In this document: positions 37,196 through 48,238 of the stretch, in pieces | How the letters are laid out: the number at the start of each line of letters is the position of its first letter | Position numbering within the stretch: the first letter of the stretch is position 1 | From: Acidimicrobiaceae bacterium | Lineage (GTDB): Bacteria > Actinomycetota > Acidimicrobiia > Acidimicrobiales > Poriferisodalaceae | NCBI GenBank assembly: GCA_905182565.1 | Contig: CAJJCB010000027.1 | Span: forward strand, 303,956-367,955 | Length of the DNA: 64,000 nt | Reading direction: 5' to 3' | The notes under the pieces: generated by a model | What the model saw: the letters and a program-made list of their open reading frames with translations, nothing else | What the model was told of the DNA's origin: nothing | Databases searched by the model: none | Program-made: the position numbers and the translations under genes

Positions 37196-38542
37196 ATGAT
37201 TCCAATAGTAACTCCTGTGGAGATGACCGAGATAGACAGAGTAAGCCCTTCCACGCAAGCGGAGCTTATTGAACGAGCAGGGTTTGCTGTAGCGAGAGAA
37301 GCATTACGCACTTTAGGAGGCGGTTATGGCCGTCGCGTTGGGTTGATTGCTGGGAAAGGAAATAATGGGAAAGATGGGCTGGTAGCAGCTCGTTTACTTC
37401 GCAAGCGTGGGGTTAAATGTCAGGTGATCGATCCATTGGACGTTACAGACCTTGGAAACGTAGATCTTGTTATTGACGCAGCGTATGGAACGGGTTTCAG
37501 AGGCGCCTGGTCGCTTCCTGAACAACCTTCCGCTCCTGTGATAGCAGTAGATATACCTTCGGGTGTTAATGCTTTAACAGGGACAGATAGCGGTTCACTC
37601 CAAGCTGAAAAAACTGTTACGTTCGCTGCTTTAAAACCTGGTCTGTTGCTTGATGCAGGACCGCAAAAAGCAGGTTCAGTTGTGGTCGCTGACATAGGTC
37701 TTGAAATAAATGACGCTAGGAGCCACCTGTTCGAAGATAGCGACTGGCAAGTTGCCAGGAAAGTACGAACAAAAACTGACCATAAATGGACGAACGCTGT
37801 GCGAATATTGGCTGGTTCACCTGGTATGCAGGGCGCATGCGGGTTAGCCGCGAAAGCAGCCCTACGGGCTGGAGCTGGCATGGTTGTGGCCTCCACCCCT
37901 GGTAGTGAACCTGGTAACAATAGCCACACTACTGAAGTAGTTACGAAGCCGCTTTTGAATGAAAACTGGGCTCAAGAAATACTCAGTGACTCGCACCGAT
38001 ATAGGAGTTTGCTTATTGGGCCAGGGTTGGGTTTAGCGGAGGTTATGAAGCATCAGATTTTAGAGGTCATAGAAAATTGGCCCGGCCCAATTGTTGTAGA
38101 CGCTGATGCAATTACAGCTCTGGCAGGAGATCTCTCTTGTCTCAGAAAACGTGCCGGATCCACTATCCTCACGCCTCATGACGCGGAATTCGATCGCCTG
38201 ACCAACTCAGCCGCTCGCACCGATAGGTTTCAGGCAGTCAGAAATTTGGCCAGGAATCTAGATGCTGTGGTCCTGCTCAAAGGGCCGACAACGCTGATAT
38301 CTGACCCATCAGAGAATCTTGTTGCGGTAAACTCAGGAAACCAAAATTTGGCGACAGCAGGAACTGGAGACGTCTTAGCAGGAATGATTTGTGCTCTGTA
38401 TGACAAAGAGAACCCAGTAAGGTCAGTTGCTGCTGCTGCACATTGGCATGGGCGCACAGGTGCTATGGCACATGAAGGTCTTCTCGCAAGTGATCTCCCT
38501 GACCTTTTGACGATTAGCCACAAAATGATGGTATCGAAATGA
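37196..38542 (+). CDS. nnr: Bifunctional NAD(P)H-hydrate epimerase / ADP-dependent dehydratase
   Basis: Repairs hydrated NAD(P)H. The N-terminal YjeF epimerase domain has GKGNNGKDGLVAARLL and DAAYGTGFRG. The C-terminal ribokinase-like dehydratase has VDADAITAL, LTPHDAEF and the catalytic NLATAGTGDVLAGMI. It has 448 residues from the ATG at 37196; an in-frame TTG at 37175 overlapping acpS is less likely. It overlaps alr by ATGA. Confidence 0.95.
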   Translation: MIPIVTPVEMTEIDRVSPSTQAELIERAGFAVAREALRTLGGGYGRRVGLIAGKGNNGKDGLVAARLLRKRGVKCQVIDPLDVTDLGNVDLVIDAAYGTGFRGAWSLPEQPSAPVIAVDIPSGVNALTGTDSGSLQAEKTVTFAALKPGLLLDAGPQKAGSVVVADIGLEINDARSHLFEDSDWQVARKVRTKTDHKWTNAVRILAGSPGMQGACGLAAKAALRAGAGMVVASTPGSEPGNNSHTTEVVTKPLLNENWAQEILSDSHRYRSLLIGPGLGLAEVMKHQILEVIENWPGPIVVDADAITALAGDLSCLRKRAGSTILTPHDAEFDRLTNSAARTDRFQAVRNLARNLDAVVLLKGPTTLISDPSENLVAVNSGNQNLATAGTGDVLAGMICALYDKENPVRSVAAAAHWHGRTGAMAHEGLLASDLPDLLTISHKMMVSK

Positions 38543-39666
38543 CGTTACTCGGTGAGATGATGCGACCAACATGGTGTGAGATAGACCTAGGTGCATTAGG
38601 AAGAAATTTTGACGTTATAAAGAAACGCGTAAGTAACTCGATGGTGATGCCAGTCATCAAGGCTGATGCTTATGGACATGGGATACAAAAAATTGGTATG
38701 CACCTTGAACGATTGGGAGCAGACCGTCTTGCGGTCGCATACGTTGAAGAAGGAGTAGTTTTACGAGAAGCTGGAGTAACAATTCCGATCCATGTCATGG
38801 GTGGGGCCATCAAGCGACAGATCCCCCTTTTCCTTGACTATGACCTTATTTTTACTGCACCTTCAATTGATAAATTAGAGCAAATTAACGCTGCAGCTAA
38901 AGCTCGTGGTCAGAAGGCAGTTGTTCATCTCAAAATTGATACAGGAATGGAAAGAATAGGTGTTCATCACTACAACGCTGAATCATTCCTTACGGCATCG
39001 TTGAATTGTGAGTCGATAATAGTTGAGGGCATATTTAGTCACTTTGCCCGAGCAGATGAAACAAACTTGTCGTCAGCGTTGCTTCAGTTAGAGCGGTTCC
39101 ATCAAGTGTTGGAATTTTACGACAAAAAAAATCTACCTACTCCGCTGAGACACATAGCAAACTCTGGTGGCATTGCTCAGATACCTGATGCAAACTTGGA
39201 CATCGTGCGACCTGGAATTTTGATGTTCGGTGTCTACCCCTCGCCAGAAACTCAAAGAACAGTTGCGGTCGAGCCCGTGCTTTCATGGCATAGCGAAGTT
39301 ATTTACTTCAAGGTAGTAGAAGCAGGTAATCCGGTGAGCTATGGGGGTACTTGGCAACCGCGTGAACAAACTCGCGTAGTTACCTTGCCTGTCGGGTATG
39401 CCGATGGCTATAGGAGAGACCTCTCGAACCGTGCTGAAGTTCTTGTTCGAGGTCGGCGTTATCCCGTAGTGGGACGAGTCTGTATGGATCAGACGATGGT
39501 AGATATTGGAACCGGGACTGCCTACAACGGTGACGCTGTGACGCTCATTGGAAGCGATGGGGATCATTCGATCAGCGCAGAAGACCTTGCCGAGTGGTCT
39601 GGAACAATTCCCTACGAAGTATTAGCTTCTATTTCCTCGCGCGTTCCAAGAGTTTATGTCGACTAG
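38539..39666 (+). CDS. alr: Alanine racemase
   Basis: PLP enzyme making D-alanine for peptidoglycan. The PLP lysine is K41 in VIKADAYGHG. The catalytic tyrosine lies in VSYGGTW, and VGRVCMDQTMVDIG is conserved. It has 375 residues. It overlaps the preceding nnr gene by ATGA, an arrangement common in actinobacteria. Confidence 0.97.
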   Translation: MTLLGEMMRPTWCEIDLGALGRNFDVIKKRVSNSMVMPVIKADAYGHGIQKIGMHLERLGADRLAVAYVEEGVVLREAGVTIPIHVMGGAIKRQIPLFLDYDLIFTAPSIDKLEQINAAAKARGQKAVVHLKIDTGMERIGVHHYNAESFLTASLNCESIIVEGIFSHFARADETNLSSALLQLERFHQVLEFYDKKNLPTPLRHIANSGGIAQIPDANLDIVRPGILMFGVYPSPETQRTVAVEPVLSWHSEVIYFKVVEAGNPVSYGGTWQPREQTRVVTLPVGYADGYRRDLSNRAEVLVRGRRYPVVGRVCMDQTMVDIGTGTAYNGDAVTLIGSDGDHSISAEDLAEWSGTIPYEVLASISSRVPRVYVD

Positions 39667-39761
39667 GTCAAATAACTTAATGGGTCATTTATGCTGGCCT
39701 GCTAACGCTCTAGAATTGTAGAAGTAGCTCGACTGACGACTAGCGAAGCGGTGATTAACTA

Positions 39762-40256
39762 ATGCTGCATGTGAGAACAAGATCCGCAGAGGAGACAAAG
39801 CAAGTTGCAGAGGCCATTGAACCGGTCCTGCAGTCTGGTGACGTGATTTTACTTTCCGGAGATCTTGGAGCTGGTAAGACAGTGTTTACACAGGGTCTTG
39901 CCCTCGCTCTTGGGGTAAGCGAAAGAGTCACAAGCCCGACCTTCACTTTGGCGGCTAGCTATGAAGGAAGAATTAAACTTCATCACTTAGATGTCTATCG
40001 TCTCGAGAACTTGGCAGAAGTAGTTGATCTTGATCTCCCGGGGTTACTTGATGATGATGCGATTGTTTGCATTGAATGGGGAGAAGTAGTCATGCCGGAA
40101 ATCCCCAGAGAATTTTTAAAACTGAATATTCAACTCGGACATCCCGAAGATATCCCAGATGCGAGGGTTCTTGAATTCGAGTTCATAGGGCCGATGTGGA
40201 TGCAACGCGAAGGTGCCATAGCATCACGATGCGCTGCTTGGATCGAGAAGGACTGA
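39762..40256 (+). CDS. tsaE: tRNA threonylcarbamoyladenosine biosynthesis ATPase TsaE
   Basis: ATPase that supports the TsaB-TsaD complex in t6A37 formation. Walker A GDLGAGKT is at residues 33-40, with VTSPTFTLAASYEG and HHLDVYRL typical of the family. It has 164 residues. It is first of a four-gene run (tsaE-tsaB-rimI-tsaD); tsaB starts two bases after its stop. Confidence 0.95.
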   Translation: MLHVRTRSAEETKQVAEAIEPVLQSGDVILLSGDLGAGKTVFTQGLALALGVSERVTSPTFTLAASYEGRIKLHHLDVYRLENLAEVVDLDLPGLLDDDAIVCIEWGEVVMPEIPREFLKLNIQLGHPEDIPDARVLEFEFIGPMWMQREGAIASRCAAWIEKD

Positions 40257-40258
40257 TT

Positions 40259-40957
40259 GTGCTGGTTCTAGGAATTGAAACTGCTACACCACAGGTAGGG
40301 GTAGCTATCGGTGGCCATGAAGGTGTTTTGGCCTCATTTCACAGCGCAAGAGACCGGCGGCATGCTGAAACTCTCGCCCCAGCGATTGAATTTTTATGCA
40401 AGCAAGCTCGAGTTGAATTATCAGAAATTGGAGTTGTTGCTGTTGACATAGGGCCGGGCTTGTTCACTGGCTTGCGGGTGGGATTGGCCACAGCAAAAGC
40501 AGTAGCCCATGCATGTCGAGTTCCAATGATCGGAATTTCCAGTCTTGATCTAGCGGCTTTTCCAGCTAGGTTTTCTGATCGACTTATAGTTTCGACTGTT
40601 GATGCTCGACGAGGAGAAATATTTTACGCAACCTATCGCCGCACTGCCGGGGGGATCCAACGTATTAGTGATCCGCATGTCGATCAGCCCACAGACGTTG
40701 CCGATCAACTCATGGCCCAGGGAGAAGAGTGTCTCGTAGTAGGTGATGGGGCGCAACGATATTCAGAAATTTTTGAAGACATCCGTGGGGTAGAAGTAGG
40801 ACAAGAAGGGTTTCGGTTTCCTAATGCCGGATCGCTTGTGGAACTCGCTCACCCTCGAGCCCTACGCGAAGAATTTGTAGTACCTGGAGAAATTGAACCT
40901 CTTTACTTGCGCGCTCCTGACGCAAGAATAAATTGGCAACAACGAGAACGTTCATGA
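40259..40957 (+). CDS. tsaB: tRNA threonylcarbamoyladenosine biosynthesis protein TsaB
   Basis: Scaffold partner of TsaD. The start is the GTG at 40259 (MLVLGIETATPQVGVAIGG), with AAGGA six bases upstream; the longer open frame overlaps tsaE. It has the family block AVDIGPGLFTGLRVGLATAK. It has 232 residues. It overlaps rimI by ATGA. Confidence 0.94.
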   Translation: MLVLGIETATPQVGVAIGGHEGVLASFHSARDRRHAETLAPAIEFLCKQARVELSEIGVVAVDIGPGLFTGLRVGLATAKAVAHACRVPMIGISSLDLAAFPARFSDRLIVSTVDARRGEIFYATYRRTAGGIQRISDPHVDQPTDVADQLMAQGEECLVVGDGAQRYSEIFEDIRGVEVGQEGFRFPNAGSLVELAHPRALREEFVVPGEIEPLYLRAPDARINWQQRERS

Positions 40958-41499
40958 TAAGTCCAACCTCGTTGAATACAGAAATAGTCATTCAGCCGAT
41001 GAACAAACGTCATGTACGAGCTGTGCGCGTTATAGATAAACAGGTTTATCCAAAGCCATGGTCAGTAGGTATGTACCATGACGAGCTTAAGCAGCCAGCT
41101 AATAGAATTTATTTAGTAGCTTCGCAAAACGATTTACTTGTTGGTTATGGAGGAGCGATGCTTGTCCACGATGAAGGACATATAACTTCTATTGCTGTGA
41201 ACCCCAACGCTCAAGGGAATCAAATCGCTACAAGGCTTCTTTGGGGGATTCATCGAGGTTGCCAAAACAAAGAAGCTGCTTCAATGACTCTGGAAGTTCG
41301 TGTCTCAAACGAACGTGCGCAGGCGCTATATCGGCGATTTGGGTATGTTCCAGCAGGTGTACGCGCTAAATATTATGGGGACAATAACGAAGATGCTCTC
41401 ATCATGTGGTGTCATGACATTCAAGAAACAGAACACACGGAGAGACTTGCTGAGTTGAAAAGCCAACTGACTGGGTTAACAACATGGAGTATTGCATGA
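40954..41499 (+). CDS. rimI: Ribosomal-protein alanine N-acetyltransferase RimI-like (GNAT)
   Basis: GNAT-fold acetyltransferase, 181 residues. The acetyl-CoA site region reads SIAVNPNAQGNQIATRLLWG, and LEVRVSNERAQALYRRFGYV is the diagnostic RimI motif. The start (ATG at 40954) overlaps the tsaB stop. In E. coli RimI acetylates bS18; in actinobacteria the gene usually lies in the tsa cluster, as here, and the target may be broader. Confidence 0.9.
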   Translation: MISPTSLNTEIVIQPMNKRHVRAVRVIDKQVYPKPWSVGMYHDELKQPANRIYLVASQNDLLVGYGGAMLVHDEGHITSIAVNPNAQGNQIATRLLWGIHRGCQNKEAASMTLEVRVSNERAQALYRRFGYVPAGVRAKYYGDNNEDALIMWCHDIQETEHTERLAELKSQLTGLTTWSIA

Positions 41500-42515
41500 A
41501 CACTTCAGGAGATATGACAATTCTTGGTATTGAAACCTCATGTGACGAAACGGCTGCAGCAATTGTCGTTAACGGAACTGATATACGAGCGAACGTCGTT
41601 AGCAGCCAAGTAGACTTGCATGCGCGTTATGGAGGCGTAGTGCCAGAGATAGCAGGGCGTGCGCACGAATCGTTGATAACGCCAGTAGTCGCTGAAGCGA
41701 TGGTAAAGGCTGGAGTTGCCGATAATGAAGTAGATGTTGTGGCAGTAACACATGGACCTGGATTGATTGGCAGTCTCTTGGTGGGGGTCGCAGCCGCAAA
41801 AGCTATGGCTCTTGTTTGGGGCGTGCCGTTTATTGGGATTAATCATCACGAAGCACACCTCTACGCTTCATTTTTGGATCAGCCCGATATTGAATTTCCT
41901 CTAGTTGTGATGCTCGTCAGCGGTGGCCATACAATGCTGATCGAATTTCGAAATCATGGGGAGTACCGACTCCTGGGTGCCACCCTTGATGATGCAGCCG
42001 GAGAGGCGTTTGACAAAGTAGCTCGCTATTTGGGATTGGGATATCCCGGAGGACCAGCGATAGACGAAATTAGTTCGCAAGGCGACTCGGAAGCCATCAA
42101 ATTCACTCCGCCGATGTTTCACGATGGCTTAGATTTTTCTTTTTCCGGACTTAAAACCGCAGTTATCAATTATGTTAGAAAAAATTCGGACGCAGACACT
42201 GCAGATGTTGCGGCCTCATTCCAAATGGCGGTGGTTAATGTGCTTACCCATAAAGCGCTGAAAGCAGCCAAAGAGGTTGGCGCCAAAGGAATTTGTCTTG
42301 CTGGAGGTGTCGCAGCGAATACGCTCTTGCGTCAACGAACCAGTGAAATGTGCAGCGAAAATGGTCTTATAGCATGTCTTCCGAGCCGCGCGATGTGCAC
42401 CGATAACGCTGCGATGGTTGCTGCTACGGCTTGGTGGAAGATGCAAAACGGCGGCGGATCGCCCCTTGATTTAGGAGCCGACCCGAACCTAAGACTGCCA
42501 TTTATCCAAAATTAG
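41496..42515 (+). CDS. tsaD: tRNA N6-adenosine threonylcarbamoyltransferase
   Basis: Catalytic subunit that transfers threonylcarbamoyl to A37. I chose the ATG at 41496, which overlaps the rimI stop (ATGA) and has GGAG six bases upstream. The metal-binding histidines are H117 and H121 in NHHEAH. LGIETSCDETAAAIV and FSFSGLKTAV are conserved. It has 339 residues. Confidence 0.96.
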   Translation: MNTSGDMTILGIETSCDETAAAIVVNGTDIRANVVSSQVDLHARYGGVVPEIAGRAHESLITPVVAEAMVKAGVADNEVDVVAVTHGPGLIGSLLVGVAAAKAMALVWGVPFIGINHHEAHLYASFLDQPDIEFPLVVMLVSGGHTMLIEFRNHGEYRLLGATLDDAAGEAFDKVARYLGLGYPGGPAIDEISSQGDSEAIKFTPPMFHDGLDFSFSGLKTAVINYVRKNSDADTADVAASFQMAVVNVLTHKALKAAKEVGAKGICLAGGVAANTLLRQRTSEMCSENGLIACLPSRAMCTDNAAMVAATAWWKMQNGGGSPLDLGADPNLRLPFIQN

Positions 42516-42577
42516 CCTCTTTTTGTACTTTTTAAAGCCTGATTTATCAACCTTTTACGGGATCCTCGGATCTCAGG

Positions 42578-42606
42578 TTGTTCGCGCCATTCGCGCGCCA
42601 TATCGT
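42578..42606 (+). promoter_or_regulatory. groESL promoter
   Basis: TTGTTC (42578-42583), a 17-base spacer, then TATCGT (42601-42606). The last T of the -10 is the first base of the CIRCE repeat, so HrcA bound to the operator would block initiation. Confidence 0.6.
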
Positions 42607-42632
42607 TAGCACTCGGCCATTGAGAGTGCTAA
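42606..42632 (+). promoter_or_regulatory. CIRCE operator (HrcA binding site)
   Basis: A perfect CIRCE inverted repeat, TTAGCACTC-N9-GAGTGCTAA, 51 bases upstream of groES. In bacteria with HrcA this is the heat-shock repressor site. The hrcA gene is not in the window. Confidence 0.97.
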
Positions 42633-42682
42633 TGCTCTCAAGGCATACCCAAATCGTGAAGATATCTAAGGAGGAATAGCCG

Positions 42683-42973
42683 ATGAACTTGCAGCCCCTC
42701 GAGGATCGCATCATTGTCCGACCCAGCGAAGCTGAAGAGACAACCGCAAGCGGTCTCGTAATCCCAGACACAGCTAAAGAAAAGCCACAACAAGGTGAAG
42801 TACTTGCAGCTGGTCCAGGCAAAAGGTCCGAGCATACTGGAGACCTTATTGCTATCGACGTTAAAGTCGGAGACATAGTCATATACAGCAAATACGGCGG
42901 CACCGAGGTTTCCTCAGGTGGCGAGGATCTCCTCGTACTTAGCGCTCGTGACGTTCTAGCGATTGTTGGCTGA
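42683..42973 (+). CDS. groES: Co-chaperonin GroES
   Basis: Lid of the GroEL chamber, 96 residues. It begins [19 protein letters not shown] and contains the mobile loop near [12 protein letters not shown] strong AAGGAGG precedes the ATG. It is controlled by the CIRCE element upstream and followed by groEL after eight bases. Confidence 0.98.
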   Translation: MNLQPLEDRIIVRPSEAEETTASGLVIPDTAKEKPQQGEVLAAGPGKRSEHTGDLIAIDVKVGDIVIYSKYGGTEVSSGGEDLLVLSARDVLAIVG

Positions 42974-42978
42974 GGTAA

Positions 42979-44640
<1,662 letters not shown>

Positions 44641-44670
44641 CCCCAGCTACAAATAAACGAAATTAATAAA

Positions 44671-44698
44671 TGAGGGCGAGCCTTACGGCTCGCCCTCA
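44671..44698 (+). terminator. Terminator of the groESL operon
   Basis: A perfect 12-bp stem (TGAGGGCGAGCC with its complement) and a TTAC tetraloop, 30 bases after the groEL stop, followed by GTAGTTTTAG. Confidence 0.88.
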
Positions 44699-44736
44699 GT
44701 AGTTTTAGAACTAAACCTCGATACGGTAAAATACTG

Positions 44737-45444
44737 ATGAAATCCAGCGAAGATAAAATATTTCGAGGAGGACTTCAGAAAATACCAAGACCGCAATTTT
44801 GGTCGGAAGGGGCAGAAGCCCCATGGGCTGAATTAAAAGCTGCGGACAAAAAAATTTCTCTACGATTTCTTGAGAAACAGTTGCTCGGTAGAACAGTCAG
44901 GATCGAAGAAACTGCTGCCCCTCCCCCGAAACGAAACTCAGCAGTTCTCATAGCTCTATACGAAAAACAAGATGAGTTAACAGTCATCCTGACTCGTAGA
45001 ACAAAAGAAATGAGATCCCACAGCGGAGAAGTCAGTTTCCCGGGAGGTGGACAAGAGCTAGACGAAGATTTGTGGCATACAGCTCTTCGCGAGGCTAATG
45101 AGGAAGTCGACCTCAATGTTTCTCTTGTAAGAAGAATTGGTGAGCTAGATCACCTCACTACCGTTTCATCTCAATCGAGAATCGTGCCGTATGTTGCTGT
45201 TCTGAGGGAACCCCCTGAAATGCGGCCTAACCCTGTCGAGGTCGCTGCGATTCTTGAAGTGCCTCTAAATGAGCTGTTATTGCCAGGTATTTATCGTGAA
45301 GAAAAATGGGAGTGGCCGACTCAAGGTTCTGAGCGCCCAATATTTTTCTTTGAGATAGATGGAGACACCATATGGGGAGCGACTGCGAATCTTCTTAGGC
45401 AACTGCTTGTAATTGGCTTAGGACTTACCTCAGTAGGTGAATGA
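44737..45444 (+). CDS. Nudix hydrolase, CoA pyrophosphatase-like
   Basis: 235 residues. The CoA-diphosphatase signature LTRRTKEMRSHSGEVSFPGG precedes the Nudix box, here GGGQELDEDLWHTALREANEEV. The catalytic REANEE core is complete, but the Gly usually found two residues after EE is Asp. Members hydrolyse CoA or acyl-CoA to 4'-phosphopantetheine products. An N-terminal ~65 residue segment is not typical. It is a single gene between the groEL terminator and guaA. Confidence 0.85.
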   Translation: MKSSEDKIFRGGLQKIPRPQFWSEGAEAPWAELKAADKKISLRFLEKQLLGRTVRIEETAAPPPKRNSAVLIALYEKQDELTVILTRRTKEMRSHSGEVSFPGGGQELDEDLWHTALREANEEVDLNVSLVRRIGELDHLTTVSSQSRIVPYVAVLREPPEMRPNPVEVAAILEVPLNELLLPGIYREEKWEWPTQGSERPIFFFEIDGDTIWGATANLLRQLLVIGLGLTSVGE

Positions 45445-45528
45445 AACACAAAATGACTGAATGAGCGCTAAGATTATGGACTTCTCGAGACAAGATTCGA
45501 TAATTTTGTAAGGCAGAGCTAACCGATC

Positions 45529-47079
45529 ATGACGGACGCCAATAATAAACATGAGACAGTACTCGTAGTCGATTTTGGCGCGCAGTACGCTCAGCTCATA
45601 GCTCGCCGAGTTCGTGAAGCGCGTGTGTTCAGTCGAATCGTGCCGCATTCCATTACTGCTGAACAAATTAAGCAAGAAAATCCAGTTGCCATAATACTTT
45701 CAGGCGGACCAAAGTCTGTTCATGTCGACGGAGCGCCAACGATTGACCCAGCAATTTATGACCTTGGGATACCCATTCTCGGTATCTGTTATGGAGCGCA
45801 GCTCATAGCACAGCAGCTAGGCGGCACCGTAGCTCGAAGCGGTCGAGGTGAGTATGGGAAAGCTAAGTTAACTACCCACGGCTCTTCTGTGCTGTTACCG
45901 GAGGAGGTAGCTGATGGAGATGACGTATGGATGTCACACTTTGATTCGATCACGGAGCCTCCGAAAGGTTTCACGATTTGTGTGTCGACTCCCGACGCAC
46001 CAGTAGCTTTAATGGAAAATTTTGACCAAAAAATCTTTGGAGTTCAATATCACCCTGAGGTTATACACACCCCTCATGGCCAAGAATTATTAATAAAATT
46101 TTTGCACCACATTGCAGGTTGCCGTGCTGATTGGACGATGACCAATCTTATTCAAGAGAGTATAGAAACGATACGGCTACAAGTAGGAAACGGTCGAGCA
46201 ATATGTGGACTATCAGGAGGAGTGGACAGTGCAGTAGCTGCTGCACTTGTCCATAGAGCGATTGGTGATCAACTAGTGTGCGTTTTTGTCGATACCGGGC
46301 TGATGAGGCTTGGTGAGGGCGAAGAAGTGGTAGAGACCTTTGAACGAACGCAGGGGATTGAACTTATCCATGTGAAATCCGGGGAAGAGTTTTTTGATGC
46401 TCTTGCAGGAGTTACTGAACCTGAACAAAAACGTAAGATAATCGGGGAAAAATTTATTAGAATTTTCGAAAATGCAAAACAGAAAGTCTCCGACGCGAAT
46501 TTCTTAGTGCAAGGCACGCTCTACCCAGATGTTATTGAATCTGGAACCGGACACGCAGCGAAAATCAAAAGCCACCATAACGTAGGAGGGCTGCCCGAAG
46601 ACATAGATTTTGATCTTGTTGAGCCTCTCAGAAGCCTCTTCAAAGACGAAGTTAGAGTCTTAGGTAGTGAACTTGGATTACCAGATGAGATCGTATGGAG
46701 GCAACCCTTCCCGGGGCCAGGGCTCGGCGTGCGAATCATTGGTGAAGTAACCCCCGAAGCGGTCGAGATTTTACAAAAAGCTGATTTGATTGTTCGCCAA
46801 GAAATAAGAGAAGCAGGTCTCGAGCGTGAAATATGGCAAGCTTTTGCAGTGCTTGCTGACGTCCGTAGCGTAGGCGTCATGGGCGATGAACGAACCTACG
46901 CAAGACCGGTGATTATTCGTGCTGTAACAAGCGAAGACGCCATGACCGCTGACTGGGCGAAGCTCCCCTACGAGCTTCTAGAAACTATGTCATCGCGAAT
47001 TATTAACGAAGTAGATGGTATAAATCGAGTTGTTTACGACATCACATCTAAACCCCCTGGAACAATAGAATGGGAATGA
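45529..47079 (+). CDS. guaA: GMP synthase (glutamine-hydrolysing)
   Basis: Converts XMP to GMP. The class-I amidotransferase triad is C87 (GICYGAQ) with His and Glu in YHPEVIH. The ATP-pyrophosphatase P-loop is [14 protein letters not shown]. The C-terminal dimerisation domain ends [13 protein letters not shown], as in all family members. It has 516 residues. Confidence 0.98.
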   Translation: MTDANNKHETVLVVDFGAQYAQLIARRVREARVFSRIVPHSITAEQIKQENPVAIILSGGPKSVHVDGAPTIDPAIYDLGIPILGICYGAQLIAQQLGGTVARSGRGEYGKAKLTTHGSSVLLPEEVADGDDVWMSHFDSITEPPKGFTICVSTPDAPVALMENFDQKIFGVQYHPEVIHTPHGQELLIKFLHHIAGCRADWTMTNLIQESIETIRLQVGNGRAICGLSGGVDSAVAAALVHRAIGDQLVCVFVDTGLMRLGEGEEVVETFERTQGIELIHVKSGEEFFDALAGVTEPEQKRKIIGEKFIRIFENAKQKVSDANFLVQGTLYPDVIESGTGHAAKIKSHHNVGGLPEDIDFDLVEPLRSLFKDEVRVLGSELGLPDEIVWRQPFPGPGLGVRIIGEVTPEAVEILQKADLIVRQEIREAGLEREIWQAFAVLADVRSVGVMGDERTYARPVIIRAVTSEDAMTADWAKLPYELLETMSSRIINEVDGINRVVYDITSKPPGTIEWE

Positions 47080-47086
47080 TCTAGCT

Positions 47087-48238
47087 ATGACGAACCTTCC
47101 CAAAGGATTCAACGTTCACGTTGCCAACATGGGGATCAAAGATGAAACAAATGACGTCATGTTGGTCACCAGCGATGTTCAAGCAAAAGTCTCAGCCGTG
47201 TTCACGCAGAGCCTTTTCGCAGGTCCGAGTATTGTTTTAAGTAGAGAACATGCTCAATCCGGAACTAGTAGAGCAGTGGTTGTTGTTTCCAAAAATGCAA
47301 ACGTAGCTACGGGAGCTATAGGAACAGCGAACGCGAACGAACTCGCAGCTCTGGTGGGGGCGAGTGTGCAATGTGACCCCACCGAGGTACTTGTTGGATC
47401 GACTGGTGTGATAGGTGTCCAATATCCGATGGATCGAATTCGTGAACATTTTGTGAACTTGGTTGGTCCCTTCGAAAGCGTGTCAGCAGAAGATGCTGCG
47501 ACTGCAATTATGACAACGGATACCCACCCAAAAATAGCGTCAACTCGGGTCGGGGAAGCCTCCATCGTAGGCATCGCAAAAGGCGTCGGAATGATAGAAC
47601 CAAACATGGCGACGATGATCGCGGTGATAATGACAGACGCCGAGCTCTCAACGGCTGAGTTAGACCTGACCTTCAAAAAAGTTGTTGGGACTACGTTCAA
47701 CGCTCTTAGCATCGACACAGACACTTCAACAAGTGATATGGCTGTAGTTCTATCATCAGGTCATGCAGGCAGCGTTAACTCTAATGCGTTCGAAGATGGA
47801 TTGAGAAACGTGTGTTTAGAGTTGACGAGGCAGCTCGCATCTGACGGAGAAGGCGCAGAAACACTGATAGTTGTAACAGTCGACCAGGCTGAGAGCAGCG
47901 CCCAGGCGAAAAAAATAGCGAAATCGATAGTCAACTCACCGCTAGTAAAAACTGCGGTTCATGGATGTGACCCGAACTGGGGCCGTGTCGCTATGGCTAT
48001 CGGAAAATGCGAAGAAGAAACTGGGATAGACCAAAATGCGGTCGTCATAAAATTTGGGGAGCATGAGGTGTACCCGAATCAAGCGAACGCCGAATTGTTG
48101 AAACAACTTGCGAAATATTTAAATCAAGATGAAATTCTCATTCATGTTTCTCTTCAGCTTGGTACTGAACAGTTCACAGCGTATGGGTGTGACTTAACCG
48201 ACGGATATGTGCGAATAAACGCTGACTATACGACATGA
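47087..48238 (+). CDS. argJ: ArgJ-family ornithine / glutamate N-acetyltransferase
   Basis: Self-cleaving Ntn enzyme of arginine synthesis, 383 residues. The cleavage nucleophile is T176 in MIEPNMATMIAV. The oxyanion block STGVIG is at residues 105-110 and the C-terminus YVRINADYTT is complete. The usual NSGNAN motif reads VSKNAN here, a real divergence close to the active site. No other arg gene is nearby; it lies between guaA and pcrA and overlaps pcrA by ATGA. A changed substrate within the ArgJ/OAT family is possible. Confidence 0.85.
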   Translation: MTNLPKGFNVHVANMGIKDETNDVMLVTSDVQAKVSAVFTQSLFAGPSIVLSREHAQSGTSRAVVVVSKNANVATGAIGTANANELAALVGASVQCDPTEVLVGSTGVIGVQYPMDRIREHFVNLVGPFESVSAEDAATAIMTTDTHPKIASTRVGEASIVGIAKGVGMIEPNMATMIAVIMTDAELSTAELDLTFKKVVGTTFNALSIDTDTSTSDMAVVLSSGHAGSVNSNAFEDGLRNVCLELTRQLASDGEGAETLIVVTVDQAESSAQAKKIAKSIVNSPLVKTAVHGCDPNWGRVAMAIGKCEEETGIDQNAVVIKFGEHEVYPNQANAELLKQLAKYLNQDEILIHVSLQLGTEQFTAYGCDLTDGYVRINADYTT

